Of a stretch of DNA of 64,000 bases, positions 1-10,915 are shown in pieces. The position numbers and the translations under genes were made by a program. Source of the stretch: Dasypus novemcinctus (Eukaryota; Chordata; Mammalia; Cingulata; Dasypodidae). Numbering within the stretch: the first letter of the stretch is position 1; each line of letters opens with the position of its first letter. The notes under the pieces are model-generated. The model ran no database searches and had not been told where the DNA came from. It saw nothing but the letters and a program-made list of their open reading frames with translations. The stretch spans positions 51,101,212-51,165,211 of the forward strand of contig NC_080680.1 in the NCBI RefSeq assembly GCF_030445035.2. The letters are read 5' to 3'.

Positions 1-1191
1 GCATCTCACCTGTGAAGGAGTGGAGATATTGCTTGAATGGTTTGCATATAAATATTAATACCTGTTCAACTTTATTTAGCCCAGGAAACCTCTCAGAGGG
101 TATAACTCAGGCAGTTTGGCTACAAGCTGTTATAATTAGGTCAGGTGAGGAATGCAAACACGCTGCCATTAGCCATGTTTCTCAACTCTTCTGGTTTTAA
201 GAAATACCCCCCTGCCACTGACTGAAGCTTAGCATTTATGACCCAGTGTCTTTTAAAACTGTGAGAAGAGACATGGTTTTTATTTTCTTTGAGTTTATTT
301 AGAATAAAGTCTTTCTAACAAGTTCTAAGGTATTATGATCTGCATTTCAAAGTCAGAAAATTATAACTCCCTCTTGAAGTGACTCAGGAGCCTCTAGCCT
401 TTTGGGCACTCTGCATTTGGGGAAGTAGAAGCAAAACAAAACAAGAAGAAAAAGACAAAACAAAATTGAAGCCAAAGCTAAAGAGAAAATTCTATAACAA
501 CAAAAACATCACAGGCAATTATATGAGTCTAAAAATTCTCATTTTCCTTGTACATTCCATTCACAGCAGCCTTGTGAAAAGTGTATTTATTTATTATTTA
601 TTTATTTACTTTTGAAATGTATCTTTACTCTTAGATCACCCATGGATTCAAATTCTGCAGGCTAGGAGACTAATATATTCAGTCTTCTTGGTCAGGAGGT
701 GTGAACTAGCTTGAGTAAGAGATGAATTACATTTGAAATTGATCTCCTGCCCTCATCATATCCACAGACCTCTTATGTTCCAATTCAACCTTTATACAAT
801 TTGTCGTAGAAAATGAAATGGAAATCCAGAATCAGAAAACTGGGGTAAGATTTGGGGTTGGGAGCTAAGATACAGGGTGCCATGTCAGGTATATATCAAA
901 ATTCAACCTGGAGGTTGTCTACCATGGATTCTAGGGCTGCAGTTCAATTTCTGATCCATGTCAGGGAACCCTACTGTGAGTGACAGAGATTAGAAACTGA
1001 ATCCAGCAGAGTCTAAAAGGACCTTGAGTGGCTCCCCGTGACTCACAGGATTAACTTAAATCCACTTTCCTCAATATTAAAGTCTCTTATGACTTGAATT
1101 CTGCCTACTTTCTTAACATTATCTCCCCTGCTATAACTGAAGGTTAAGAATTACCAAATAATTATGGTTACAGAATTAATATATAGATGCC
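1..1191. other. Unassigned AT-rich non-coding DNA
   Basis: I see no gene or clearly recognisable repeat here. Open frames are short (62 and 78 codons) and have no recognisable domain. A small TTTA-rich simple repeat lies at about 584-609. The stretch ends at the T-rich tail of a reverse SINE. Confidence 0.5.
584..609. repeat. TTTA-rich simple repeat
   Basis: A run of imperfect TTTA units is directly visible. It could be a decayed poly(A) tail of an older retroelement or an ordinary microsatellite. Confidence 0.75.
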
Positions 1192-1621
1192 TTTTTTTTT
1201 AAAGGTTTATTTTTTATTTATTTCTCTCCTCTTCTCAGCTCCCCCACCCCTGCCAAGTTGTCTGCTCTCTGTGTCCATTCGCTGTGTGTTCTTCTGTGTC
1301 TACTTATATTCTTGTCAGCAGCACCGGAAATCTGTGTCTCTTTTTGTTGCATCACCTTGCTGCGTCAGCTCTCCGTGTATGCAGTGCCACTCCTGGACAG
1401 GCTGCACATTTTTGCACTGCGTGGCTCTCCTTATGGGGTACACTCCTTGCATGTGGAGCTCCCCTATGTGGGGGACACCCCTGTGTAGCACAGCACCCCT
1501 TGCGCGCATCAGCACTGCGCGTGGGCCAGCTCATTACACGGGTCACAAAGCTCTGGGTTTGAACTCTGGACCTCCCATGTGGTAGGCGGATGCTCTATCT
1601 GTTGAGCCAAATCTGCTTCCC
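1192..1621 (-). mobile_element. DAS-type tRNA-derived SINE, copy 1 (full-length, diverged)
   Basis: This is a reverse-oriented armadillo-type SINE. The T-run at 1192-1200 is the complement of its A-tail, and the tRNA-like head ends near 1621. The reverse complement of an RNA polymerase III B box (GGGTTTGAAC) lies at about 1555-1564. The copy aligns by eye along its length with the SINEs at 17724, 28839, 41592 and 43201, but is more diverged than they are. No clear target duplication remains; only a weak TAGAT match is seen. The 132-codon open frame across it (1187-1585) is antisense SINE sequence and not a gene. Confidence 0.93.
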
Positions 1622-1623
1622 TA

Positions 1624-1657
1624 GATTTCTAGTATTTGTAAATTTCTAGTATTTGTA
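1624..1657. repeat. 17-bp tandem duplication beside the SINE head
   Basis: Two nearly identical 17-bp units (1624-1640 and 1641-1657, differing at the first base) follow directly after the head of the copy-1 SINE. It may be a local slippage event. Confidence 0.85.
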
Positions 1658-1714
1658 AAAGAAATATCTGAAATTAATGAAACGTGAAGTACTAGAATCC
1701 AGATGCCTGATCTC

Positions 1715-2317
1715 TGATAATGATTATGAAGCTGGCTCATAAGATAGGAAATCAATAGATGGATCTGGAACCTGGCAAGAAGTCCAGGTGGACATCAATA
1801 TCCCCAAGATGGCTGCTGGAAGACCCTCCCCAAGATTCTTCCACTCAGAACAGGATTTCCTACAGAAGCCAGGAGAAGCCCTGGATATTCCCCAAGGACT
1901 TTATCACTGGACCCTCCCAGGGGATTGATGGATGGGGTAAACAATCAAAACAGCAAACTGCTGGAACTCCTCCCCTGCCATTAGCAAAGGGGTGGAATAG
2001 TTAATGGTTCAAAAAGCAAGCACAAGGCCTGCACACTCTCTTGCCTTTGGACCCAGAATCTGGCCACCTTCTCCCCTGCTTGGATTACTATGCAAGTAAG
2101 CCTGGGGATTTATAATCTATAATAGGAATTACAGTTGTAAGTCAACCCACTTTATCACTTTTAAACCCCTTCCTCTCTATCTGGGACCCATGATCTGTTA
2201 TTTTCTCCCATTTCTCTTCCTTCCCTACCTTAATAAATTACTGGACTAACTCACCCGACATGCTCTTGAAATTCATTTCTGCAGCATAATCAAGAACCTA
2301 GACAAAATCCAGTAACA
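1715..2317 (+). mobile_element. LTR-like block, probably an endogenous retrovirus solo LTR
   Basis: The block starts near a TGATAATG and ends near a GTAACA. It has pyrimidine-rich tracts and an AATAAA signal at about 2232-2237 followed by a short R/U5-like tail, the usual layout of a class I ERV LTR. An 81-codon open frame (1759-2004) lies inside it and shows no known domain. I cannot name the family, saw no target duplication, and place the ends only approximately. No gag, pol or env sequence adjoins it. Confidence 0.5.
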
Positions 2318-2448
2318 ATTGTAAAACTTTATAACCTTTATCTTGTGATTTTAAGAATACCCCAATATTGTACCCTTCCCATCCTGTTTTATAGCTTTAA
2401 AATCTTATGATCACTAGACAGTCTTAAATGTTTATTAGTGAAGGAAAC

Positions 2449-2665
2449 TGAGCCAGCCCCACTCCATTTACTCATTAGTATAAACCTGCTAAACCTGGTT
2501 ACTTTAAAACTATCAGAATTACTGCAATTTGGGAGAAAGATTTAGACAATTAGGTCATCAGTTCTCCTTGCTATGTGCTGGCAGTAAAGCTCTTTCCCTC
2601 TTAATCCCAGGAACTGGTCTTTGAAGTTCATCAGGCAAGAACCTGCTTTTGCTGGTATCACTGCT
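2449..2665 (+). mobile_element. LTR-like fragment
   Basis: A second block with LTR-like composition: a C-rich opening near 2452, a TAAAGCTCTTTCCC-like polyadenylation region near 2585, and a U5-like tail. It may be a partial ERV LTR of a different family from the block just upstream. Family and ends are uncertain. Confidence 0.35.
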
Positions 2666-4238
2666 CTCCTGCACACATTCACACATCTGCCAGGCATGGA
2701 AAATTATTTGCTAGTAAGTTTCTTAGCTCTAAGTTTTTGCATATTCTGTCTTTCTATCTGTTAATTCTGTCTCTTCCTTCTTCATTTTCAGAATTGCTAG
2801 TCATTAATTTTCAAGAACCACTCAAGAATCTGTTTCTCTGCGAATTGATCGCAGTTGAATGCATTTTCCTTTGGGCAAACATTGTACCAGATGTATTCTC
2901 TCATTATACCTTTATCATACTGTATTGCTATTATTATTATTATTGTTGTCTCTCAAAGAAGGCTGAGAGATTTTTCAGGTAAGTAGTGTGTCGTCTTCAC
3001 CTCCTTCCTTAATAAAGAACATAGTGTGGTACTTTACATATTTTAAATACTCACAAAGTAATTGTTGAACAAAATGTTTAAGCAAATGGCTTGAGGAAGA
3101 ACACAGATCTATAAATATTGTTTGTAAGGTCTTTGGAATATCAGTTTGGTCTAATCTCTGTTTCAGTCTCAGCCATGCTTTGGGCCACCTTCATATCATT
3201 CCGGTCTTCCTTTCCCCACTGAAACACAACATTCTACGTAGAACGCCTTCACCAAAAACTAACTGATTGCCCTTTCAAGCTTATACAATGCTCTTCATCC
3301 TTCACTTTAGTTGAACTTATTTCTCGTCAGCTCAGCTACTTTTGCCCTGGGAGTCCTTGCTTGTCTCTTAATTTGGCACATGATGCCACATTTCTCCTTT
3401 GGGGATCCTGTATTTTAGAAAGTGAATAAGATAAACAAATATGAAAATACTTTAGAAAATAAACATAAGGACATTAAACAAAAATACGAATGCTAACATA
3501 ATACCCACATAGAGAAAAAACATTTTGGAAAAGAAAAGAAGTAGAATAATTGTGAAATTTCTGAAAATTCTGAGTAAGATGGGGAGAGGTTCCAGAATGT
3601 CCAGTAGCAACTTTCCAGGACTCACGTTTCTTATCTAAATTTTTGAAGTACATCCTGATTTAATGATATTCAGATGTGCATCCTCTCAAAAGTATGTGCT
3701 TTTTGAAAGGCAGGATCATGACATTGTATCTTTTCCCTAAAGAGCTGAAGTGTCTATCAATTCCATGGGCATTCAATACATTCTTATTAATTGATGAAAG
3801 CAGAGATCTGTATTAGTGAACTATTTTCAAGTTCTAAGTTGCTGACATTGAGTCTAGGAATTATTGAATAAATGCTACCTGCTCATAAATAATAATTATT
3901 CTTATTAAACACTAATTTCTAACAAAAGTTGACATATTCATTAATCAAATTTACTGGATCATATTTTTTAGCTTGACTATATGCAGTTTTGAAAATATGT
4001 ATCAATACACCCTCATTTATTTCTTTCCTTAACTAAATTCTTAAACAGCTTCAGTTCGAGTGATTTTGATGTGTTTGAAATTCCATTTGGTTTTAGAGAC
4101 TGTTGCAGTCCCAGCATGTGACAAAGCATAATGAATGTTTTCCAAGATTTTGAACGAAGAATTGTGATTTTGATAGTCTTTCCTTTTTGTGAAAAGGTCT
4201 TATTTTGGGGGTTTTAGGAACTGTGTGAAGGCATGCAA
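2666..4238. other. Non-coding stretch with scattered ancient-repeat scraps
   Basis: No gene is recognised. A (TTA)n run lies at about 2929-2945 and an L2-tail-like segment at 3695-3797. The 81-codon frame at 2737-2982 is hydrophobic because of pyrimidine-rich DNA and has no start context or homology I recognise. Confidence 0.5.
3695..3797 (+). repeat. L2 LINE 3' end remnant
   Basis: The order GGCAGGATCATG, then a CCTAAAGAGCTGA-like segment, then TTCAATACATTCTTATTAATTGA resembles the L2 3' UTR tail as I remember it (gcagggac, then ggcacatag, then ctcaataaatatttgttgaatga). It is heavily diverged. Confidence 0.5.
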
Positions 4239-4706
4239 TATTAGTTTTCTAAGCCTGCCATAAAAAATTACTGCAAATTGGGTGACTTAAAACAATGGAA
4301 ATTTATTCTCTCATGGTTCTGAAGGTGAGAAATCTGGAATCAAGGCATTTTCAGGGCCACACTCCTTACAGATGCTCTAGGGGAGAATCTTTTCCTTGTC
4401 TTTCCTAATTTCTGGTTGTTGCTAGCTTCCTTGGCTTGTAGCCACATCACCCCAATATCTGTCTAATCTCCATATTGTCTTCTCCTCTGTGTTTCCCTTC
4501 ACTGCATGTCCCTTATAAGGACACTTGCATTGGATTTAAGCCCCACCCATATAATCTACGATGATCTCTGCATCTTAAAATCTTAACCTAACCATATCTG
4601 CAAAGACATTTTTCCAAATACAATAACATTCACATATTCTGTGGATTAGGGTATGGACATATCTTTTCTGGGGGGTTGGGGTGGTGGGCACCATTCAACC
4701 CACTAT
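4239..4706 (-). mobile_element. MLT1-type MaLR solo LTR
   Basis: Read on the minus strand, the block starts near ATAGTGGGTTGAATGG, passes through TCCTTATAAGGGACA, and ends with GAGAGAATAAATTTCC, TTTTAAGTCACCC and a terminal AAACTAATA. This is the standard order of MLT1 LTRs. The length of about 468 bp fits a full LTR. No internal MaLR sequence flanks it, so it is probably a solo LTR. Subfamily is not assigned. Confidence 0.85.
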
Positions 4707-6091
4707 GTATGTCTAATTATGGAAATTCTGTAACAACAAAATAATCTTTTTTTGGATGAGGTATGTCTGCATATTTTTCATTTCCTTTCTGTTTCTACAT
4801 GGGCTTTGTGGTTGCATGAGCATGCTCTTGGGCCACGTTTGATATTGGTTTTAGAAATAAAATCATTTTAATAAGGAGCTTTTTATTACATTTTTGTTGG
4901 CTCTTTGTTTTAGCTACCTAAGGTAGAATTATAGTTTTATTTACAATTAATTGCATTATTTGGCAATATAGATATGTTTTTTTAAACATATAAAAGTAGT
5001 CCTAATAGAAGATTTTCTTTCATTTCTGCCATAAATATGTCACTTTATATCTTTCAATAGTGAAAAGAATGAATCCCAAGATGGAGTGGAATCAGAGATG
5101 GTTTCACTAACATTCATGATTAATATCTAGAAGCTTTAGAAGTTATATAGGAGAAATATTAGCACATGTTTCTTGTTGGATAAATCTCAATGGAAGAAGT
5201 ATGCAGACATTTGAAAATAATTTACTGCTTATTTTTTTTAACAGTCTTGTAAAATCCCATACTCTCTTATTCTTTTCATTCTTTGTGTGTATATGTAGTT
5301 CCCAGATTTAAATCTTCCAGTCGTAGAATCCCAAGCCACCAAATATTTCTAAGAATATAATTTGCACATTTTCCATGGCTGTCATTTGACCAATTCTGAT
5401 TTACTGCAGTTTTTTATCTACCTAAAATACCCATTACTCAAAAACAGGTTGTAAAATTCTGACAAGATCTCTGATGCTTCCATGATATAGATGAACTTTT
5501 GCAGCTCCATAAAGAAAAAACCACAAGTCAGTTAACTTACGCAACTGTACTAAGTAAATAAACAAAGCTCAAGTCAAATATAAAGTAGGCTTTGCTGTGC
5601 ACAAATAAACCCAGAAGACAAACAGTGAACATCTGTAGTACAATGCCACTGGAACATTAATTTGGTTTTACGTGTTCAAGAAGAATAAAAATATGTTTGC
5701 TTTGATTACAGTGATGATTTTATTTAAACTTAGATCTCATTATTCCTGATTTATTTCCACTCAGTCAGTCCAAGAAGTGACAGTCTCTACCAATCAACAA
5801 TCATTTCTTTAAAAGCCATTTGCTTTTTAAGGTGTTCAGAAGATATTCTCCCTCCCCTTTGTTTCCCTATTTGTAGCTCAACTGAAGAGAGGAATGGATA
5901 GTAAAAATTTCATTGTATATCCAAAGGATTAAAACCCATTTTCAATAAATTGATATTGCTCCAACCCTAAAACTATGACATTAATAATAATAATTAAAAC
6001 TCAAAGAGAATGCACTTAACACTGGGCAACTGTCTCTCCTTTTCAGTACACCATGACATAAATGTAATATTTGGATCACATGCTCTCTTAG
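4707..6091. other. Unassigned AT-rich non-coding DNA
   Basis: No gene, RNA or confident repeat is seen. The sequence is AT-rich with few CpGs. It may contain old L1 or unassigned repeat remnants that cannot be named by eye. Confidence 0.45.
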
Positions 6092-6548
6092 TGTATTGGT
6101 CCAAGTTCTCTAGGGAAACAGAATCAACAAGAGATATCTGTGAATAGTATGCAGTTTTATAAGAGTCTCTCACGTGACCATGGGGATGCACAAGTCCAGG
6201 TTCCACAGGCAGGCTGCATCCAAGGGCTCCTATGAAAGTCCATTGAAGTTCTTGATGAGTTCTGGGAGACATAGGCTGTCCAAAAACGATCTGGGAAATT
6301 CTCTCTCAATGCTGGAATCACTTCCCCTTTTAAGGCATTCAACTGATTAAATAAAGCATCACTCACTGCTGATGGCCATCTCCCTGATTAATGTAATTGC
6401 AATCAGCTATCTATGATTTACCACTGCAGTAAATTCAATGGTGATGAAAGTCCATAATACCCTTGTATTCAGTTAGCCCAGTGCTTGCTTGACCAAACAA
6501 CTGGGCACAATTACCTGACTGAGTTGACACATTAGCCTAACCATCACA
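6092..6548 (-). mobile_element. ERVL-type LTR (MLT2-like), reverse
   Basis: On the minus strand it begins TGTGATGGTTAGGC at 6548 and ends with a GAATCTGTT-type polypurine/CCCTAGAGAACTTGG segment and AATACA at 6092. This gives TG...CA termini over 457 bp. The flanks CTTAG (6087-6091) and CTTAA (6549-6553) are a 4-of-5 match to a 5-bp target duplication. The order matches LTRs with a GGTTAATTTTATGTGTCAAC-type start, which I associate with ERVL/MLT2. Open frames at 5994-6272 and 6157-6366 are by-products of the LTR. Confidence 0.75.
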
Positions 6549-6715
6549 CTTAATAATCATGGGTTTATAAAGAGATGCTAAGAATAATTAGCTCAATGGA
6601 TTTCCTTGGCACAAATATTGACAAAACAAGGTAAATCATTACCATATTAAGGTTTTATAACAGGGCATCATGACGTTTGATAGTAAATTTAATCCAGTTG
6701 TTCATTATTGGCAGT

Positions 6716-6832
6716 AAAATTCCATTAAGGAAGGGACTTAGTCTCTTTTGTTCATTATTGTTTCTCTAGTACCTAGAACAATTCTTGAAATATAGAAGGG
6801 GCCCTCAGAATATTTGTTTGAATGAGTGTTAA
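6716..6832 (+). repeat. L2 LINE 3' end remnant
   Basis: AAGGGACTTAGTCTCTTTTG, CTAGTACCTAGAACAATTCTT and a final ATATTTGTTTGAATGA follow the L2 3' tail in order. The family assignment is from memory of the consensus. Confidence 0.75.
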
Positions 6833-7475
6833 ACATGAAAGCAATGAAATGTGAACATTTACTCTGTAGTGAAAGTCATTGTTTTTGGCTGAAAATAGTG
6901 TTTTGTAAAAATAGTACAACTTCCTATTCATCATTGTGAATTAGAAAAGCCAATACCAAACTTCTCTGTCAGTTTTCTGCCCCTTGTTTGGCTCCATGGT
7001 TTAGAAAAAATATGTCCAAATTATCTGCTCCAAAGACTCTTTGTAATTTAGCAAGGTTCAGTAAAGGTATGCTTGGCTCCTTTAGATTTTGGATTGCAGA
7101 CCTGGGAGAGGTTCTTGCCAAGAATGAATCCCCCCTAGGCAAAACTTCATGCTGTAGACATCTTCACTCCTGATAAGAAAATTGGGTTAGGAGGAGAAAG
7201 GCAACTTGTGTTGAGTGGTCCTAAGAAAGTGACAGCCAAAACTAAAACACTATCTCCCTGTGCCTTGCTTCTAAGTCCACAAAGAAGAGTAAGAATGACA
7301 TTGTGAGTCTTTGAAATCATAGAGGAAAGATCTTAATGCTTTCAGCCTCTGTGGTTGAACAACTATTGAAAAATCCTTTAAAGGTATATCCAATCATCTC
7401 TTTCCTTCAAACCTCCCTTACCTATCTTTTCCTTTCCTTTTTCTCTTATGATAGCTGCATTCAGGCCCTCATCTT
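6833..7475. other. Unassigned non-coding DNA
   Basis: No gene or confident repeat is seen. A pyrimidine-rich segment at about 7390-7450 gives a hydrophobic 68-codon frame (7336-7542) that I do not regard as coding. Confidence 0.4.
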
Positions 7476-7690
7476 TTGTTTGAAAAATAATCTTTTCCTT
7501 TTCCAGATGATTCTAACAGTCTTGCCTATGGGCTTCACATGACCTAATATAAATCCTTCATTTTTTTCTCTAAAGGACACTTGAGAAAGATAATGATTTG
7601 CCAAAGGTCATTCTACCTATAATTGGCATACCTGGGACTAGAACTCAGATTTCTTGTTTCCTACCTACGTTCTTTCCATTGCAAGCATCT
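7476..7690 (-). repeat. MIR-like repeat with a second copy at 9770-10012
   Basis: The distal part (about 7570-7685) has the reverse-MIR order: GATTTGCCAAAGGTCA, GGGACTAGAACTCAG, then a CTTTCCATTGCA-like end. The segment before it (CAGATGATTCTAACAGTCTTG at about 7505) also resembles sequence just upstream of the second MIR-like copy near 9800. The shared unit therefore seems longer than a MIR core. Confidence 0.6.
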
Positions 7691-9769
7691 ATGGGAGAAA
7701 TTGCAATATCCTGACTAAATACAAGAAACTCATAGGTGGATAAAATGATAGTTTCAAAATGTCCTTCTTCTGTATGAAATCCCACAATCTTCCTGTTTCC
7801 CCTCTCCCTGCCCAAGGCCCTAATTTTCTCCTGGTTTATGTGATAAGGTTCCAAATCCCCTTTGCCAAATTTTTATTGATTTCCACAATTGGTTTGTCCT
7901 CTAGATTTCCCTTTTAGGATCTCTGCCTTGGTTCCAAGGTGTTTAATTACCAACCCCAGAACAAGTAACACTCCTTGTCTTTGCTTATGTCTTACCTCTC
8001 TACCTAAAATAATTCAATTCATCCTTTAAGAGTTTACATACATATGTGCACATACACATATACATACACACATACACACATACATACACATTTCATCTGT
8101 AATATATCCATTAAGGAATTTATTAATACCTCATTCGTTATGTGGATCATATGTTGTTATATCAAAAAGACACCTGGAGATAATTTAGTGAAATAGTGAA
8201 ATTCCCCTATTGAGGGGGAACAGCATTCCAAAGGAGTTAAGCAAATTTGTCAAGGACCCCAAGTTCTGCAAGAGGCTCTGAGGAGAAGGAAGAAAGAGAA
8301 GAGAATGAAATTAAGTTTTTCTCATATGGCCAGGAATTTATGGCTTGGAGTTGTATTTCCATTTTATGTATGAGGACATTAAGGATATGGTAGTTACATA
8401 AATTATATGGAACATAACTAGGGAATGGAAGACTTGGTTTCCATCTCCCAAACACAAGCCCAAGTTGTTAATTATTAAACCCAACTGCTCTTTAATTTGA
8501 CGATTATATAAAGCTAAAACATTCAGAGTTTAATCTATATAAGATACTGAAAAAAACTTTGTGTCAGGACAGAAAACATGTCAACTCCACACATACTATT
8601 AAGAACAGTTTGACTTCAGAAGAGTTTTTCCAAATTGATATTGTTTAAAATAGATACTTTTCTGTTAATAAAAGCACAAACAAAGCCAGTATAGGAGCAT
8701 TTACTCTTACCTCACTGCCCCCTGCCCTGCCCCCAAATGTTTCTCTTCACAAACAGGAAGACAAGTTCAGTTAAAAATAATATTGCTTTTGCCAATAGTG
8801 ATAATGAAAGAATTTAAAAAATAAGGCACAGTATAGGAAAAATTAATTTATGTATTTTTAATAAATAGTAACCTTACCAGGCTTCTAGATTAAAAACAAA
8901 AACAAAAAATAGCCATAAACATTACAATGCCTGAGCTGCAAAAATAAGAAATGAAAATGACAGTAGCCAATACTACACAAGGCTGAAGCATGTAATTTAC
9001 ATCTTAGTGAAATTAAACATACTATAACAGCTTAGCTTCCAGGCAACAATACTATTAAATTTGTAGTAGCAGATTATGACATCATCTGAAACCCCAGGAT
9101 ACACATTTGAAGCTGGCTATTATTGTTTGTAATTTGTATTGCTGTTCTGGTTAGTTTTTCATTTAATTCAGCTCAGGCCCCTATTAAAAAAAAAAACAAA
9201 AAAACAGACAAATAACAGCAGTTGAGGATGCTGCTTTTAGCAAAAGCTCTTAAGCCTCAGGCTGCAGTGATGTCATATTTTAGAATCAGTAATGATAGGT
9301 TATATTTGAGGAACATTAAGAGGTCAGAACTGTATTGCAAAGATAATAATTTAAGCAGTTTTTTAATAGTCTGTAAGTATAATTTTGGAAGGTTTTCTAA
9401 CTCACCTTTCTTTTCCAAAATGTTTCTTAGCTGAGAAAGAATGTGTAGTGGTAGAAAAATGGTGCAACCTGATGCTTTTAGTAGAGGGCTTATTTATACA
9501 CCAGCAATCTCAGCAAAGTATATTGAGAACCTTAAATGTTCAGACTCTTGGAGTGTGGGGTGGTTAGGCATTTGTGAACTTAGAAAAATGTTTCCAGTAG
9601 TCTGGTGTTTATGAATTTCTCTGGAGAAGGAATTTATAACTCATATCTAATTTCTCGAAAGGGCCCATTTTCCAAAAAGTTTATGGGCCTTGTTCATAGT
9701 AACAGTGATTGCAAAGGTTTGGGAAGGCTTATTAGAATTTCTTACGTTAGGTATGAGAAGGGAAAATAT
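7691..9769. other. Non-coding stretch with a CA-rich tract
   Basis: No gene is recognised. An imperfect ACAT/ACAC tract lies at about 8036-8092. A repeat-free part at about 9040-9190 has TAAT-type homeodomain-like cores and balanced composition, and could be a conserved element, but this is only an impression. Short open frames here have no domain. Confidence 0.45.
8036..8092. repeat. Imperfect (CA/TA)n microsatellite
   Basis: Alternating ACATAC, ACACAT and ATATAC units are directly visible over about 55 bp, with interruptions. Confidence 0.85.
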
Positions 9770-10012
9770 GGTTTGGAAAATGCCCTTTCCCTTCTACAGA
9801 TGATTCTAATATTCTTGTCTAAGGGATTTGAGCCCATGCTACCCAATCCTCAATATTGAACTAATAAAAATTCCTAATTTATTGCAAGAGAAAACTTGAA
9901 GATCAGGGAGATGAAACTGACTTGTGAAAAATACTTCAACAAATGATTGGCAGATCTGGGACTAGAACCCAGGTTTCTAGTCTCATAGCCCATGTTCTTT
10001 CTATTATAAGAA
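9770..10012 (-). repeat. MIR-like repeat, second copy
   Basis: The distal part has the reverse-MIR order: GGGAGATGAAACTGACTTG, GGCAGATCTGGGACTAGAA, CCCAGGTTTCTAGTCT and CCCATGTTCTTTCTATTA. The proximal part (ACAGATGATTCTAATATTCTT near 9797) parallels the copy near 7505 in the same order. Confidence 0.65.
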
Positions 10013-10449
10013 GTTATGTGCGATTCAACTATTTGACAAACCTGAAGTAGTTAATGCCTGCTTCTTAGGTTTCCACTATAAATAGAAGACCAATGATCCT
10101 TGTAATTTCTGACTGTCTGATTGTGGCAGCCAAGACTGAATGGGGGAAATACAGGAAGCACTAAAAACATGAAGAGGAGGAGATAATTTTTGCAACTCAG
10201 AAGTAAACTTGTAAAGAGTAGGGAAAATAAAAAGGAACATATGCGAGGAATACTAAGACCTAGAGTGGTAGTCTGATCAGATATTGTGGGAAAAGGCATC
10301 TGCTATGTGAAAACACATGGCTAGAGGGCTAACCATCCCTGGCAAGAAGATGATTTAGACATAGTATGACAATTTTCCGTAAATTATTTGCTACATTTAT
10401 GTACCCATTTTTTTTTTACCCCTCACTCAATGGATTTATCTGCATGTAT
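10013..10449. other. Unassigned non-coding DNA
   Basis: No gene or confident repeat is seen. The 82-codon minus-strand frame (10051-10299) is hydrophobic and low in complexity, with no recognisable domain. Confidence 0.4.
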
Positions 10450-10909
10450 TTTGGAGATTGAATAATGCCCACCACAAAGGACATGTTCAAGACTTTACCT
10501 GCATTCCTTTGACTATAAACCCATTGTAAATAGGACCTTTCAAGACGCTATTGTTAATTAAGGTCATATGTCATATGTCATATGTCAATAGGTTCTTCAA
10601 AGGTCCTATTTAGATGAGGCCACATTGACTTGGAGTGGGTCTTGATCCTATATGACTGGAATATAAGCAAAATAAAATCTGATGCTATGTCTGTAGAAGC
10701 TATAAGTCAGCAGAAATCAGAGGAGCAGATACCAGAGAGAGACCCCCACATTCCAGAGATTTGCTAGAAATTTACAGCTTCTGGGAGAAAACAAGCCCTG
10801 CCAATACTATGATGTTAGTCTTCTAGCCTCAAAAACTGTGAGACAGTAAACTCTTGTTGAGCCAATCAGCTCATGGCATTTGTCATAGTAGACCTGATCA
10901 ACTAAGACA
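10450..10909 (+). mobile_element. MaLR-type solo LTR with short tandem repeat
   Basis: The order is the plus-strand MaLR order: GGAGATTGAATAATGCCCAC near the start, GATGAGGCCA, CTTGATCCTATATGACTGG, CTTCTAGCCTCAAAAACTGT and GAGACAGTAAACTC, ending CTAAGACA. ATGTAT flanks both sides (10444-10449 and 10910-10915), a likely target duplication. The usual AATAAA is degenerate. GTCATAT is repeated three times at 10563-10583. No internal sequence adjoins. Confidence 0.75.
10563..10583. repeat. (GTCATAT)3 tandem repeat inside the LTR
   Basis: Three perfect 7-bp units, followed by a decayed fourth. Confidence 0.95.
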
Positions 10910-10915
10910 ATGTAT

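Noticed and set aside
1715-2665. A complete provirus between two LTR-like blocks
   Set aside because: The two blocks differ in sequence and are only about 130 bp apart, with no internal coding region. They look like separate LTR fragments.
5994-6366. Minus-strand frames of 92 and 69 codons
   Set aside because: They fall inside the reverse ERVL-type LTR. No gag, pol, protease or env motif is present.
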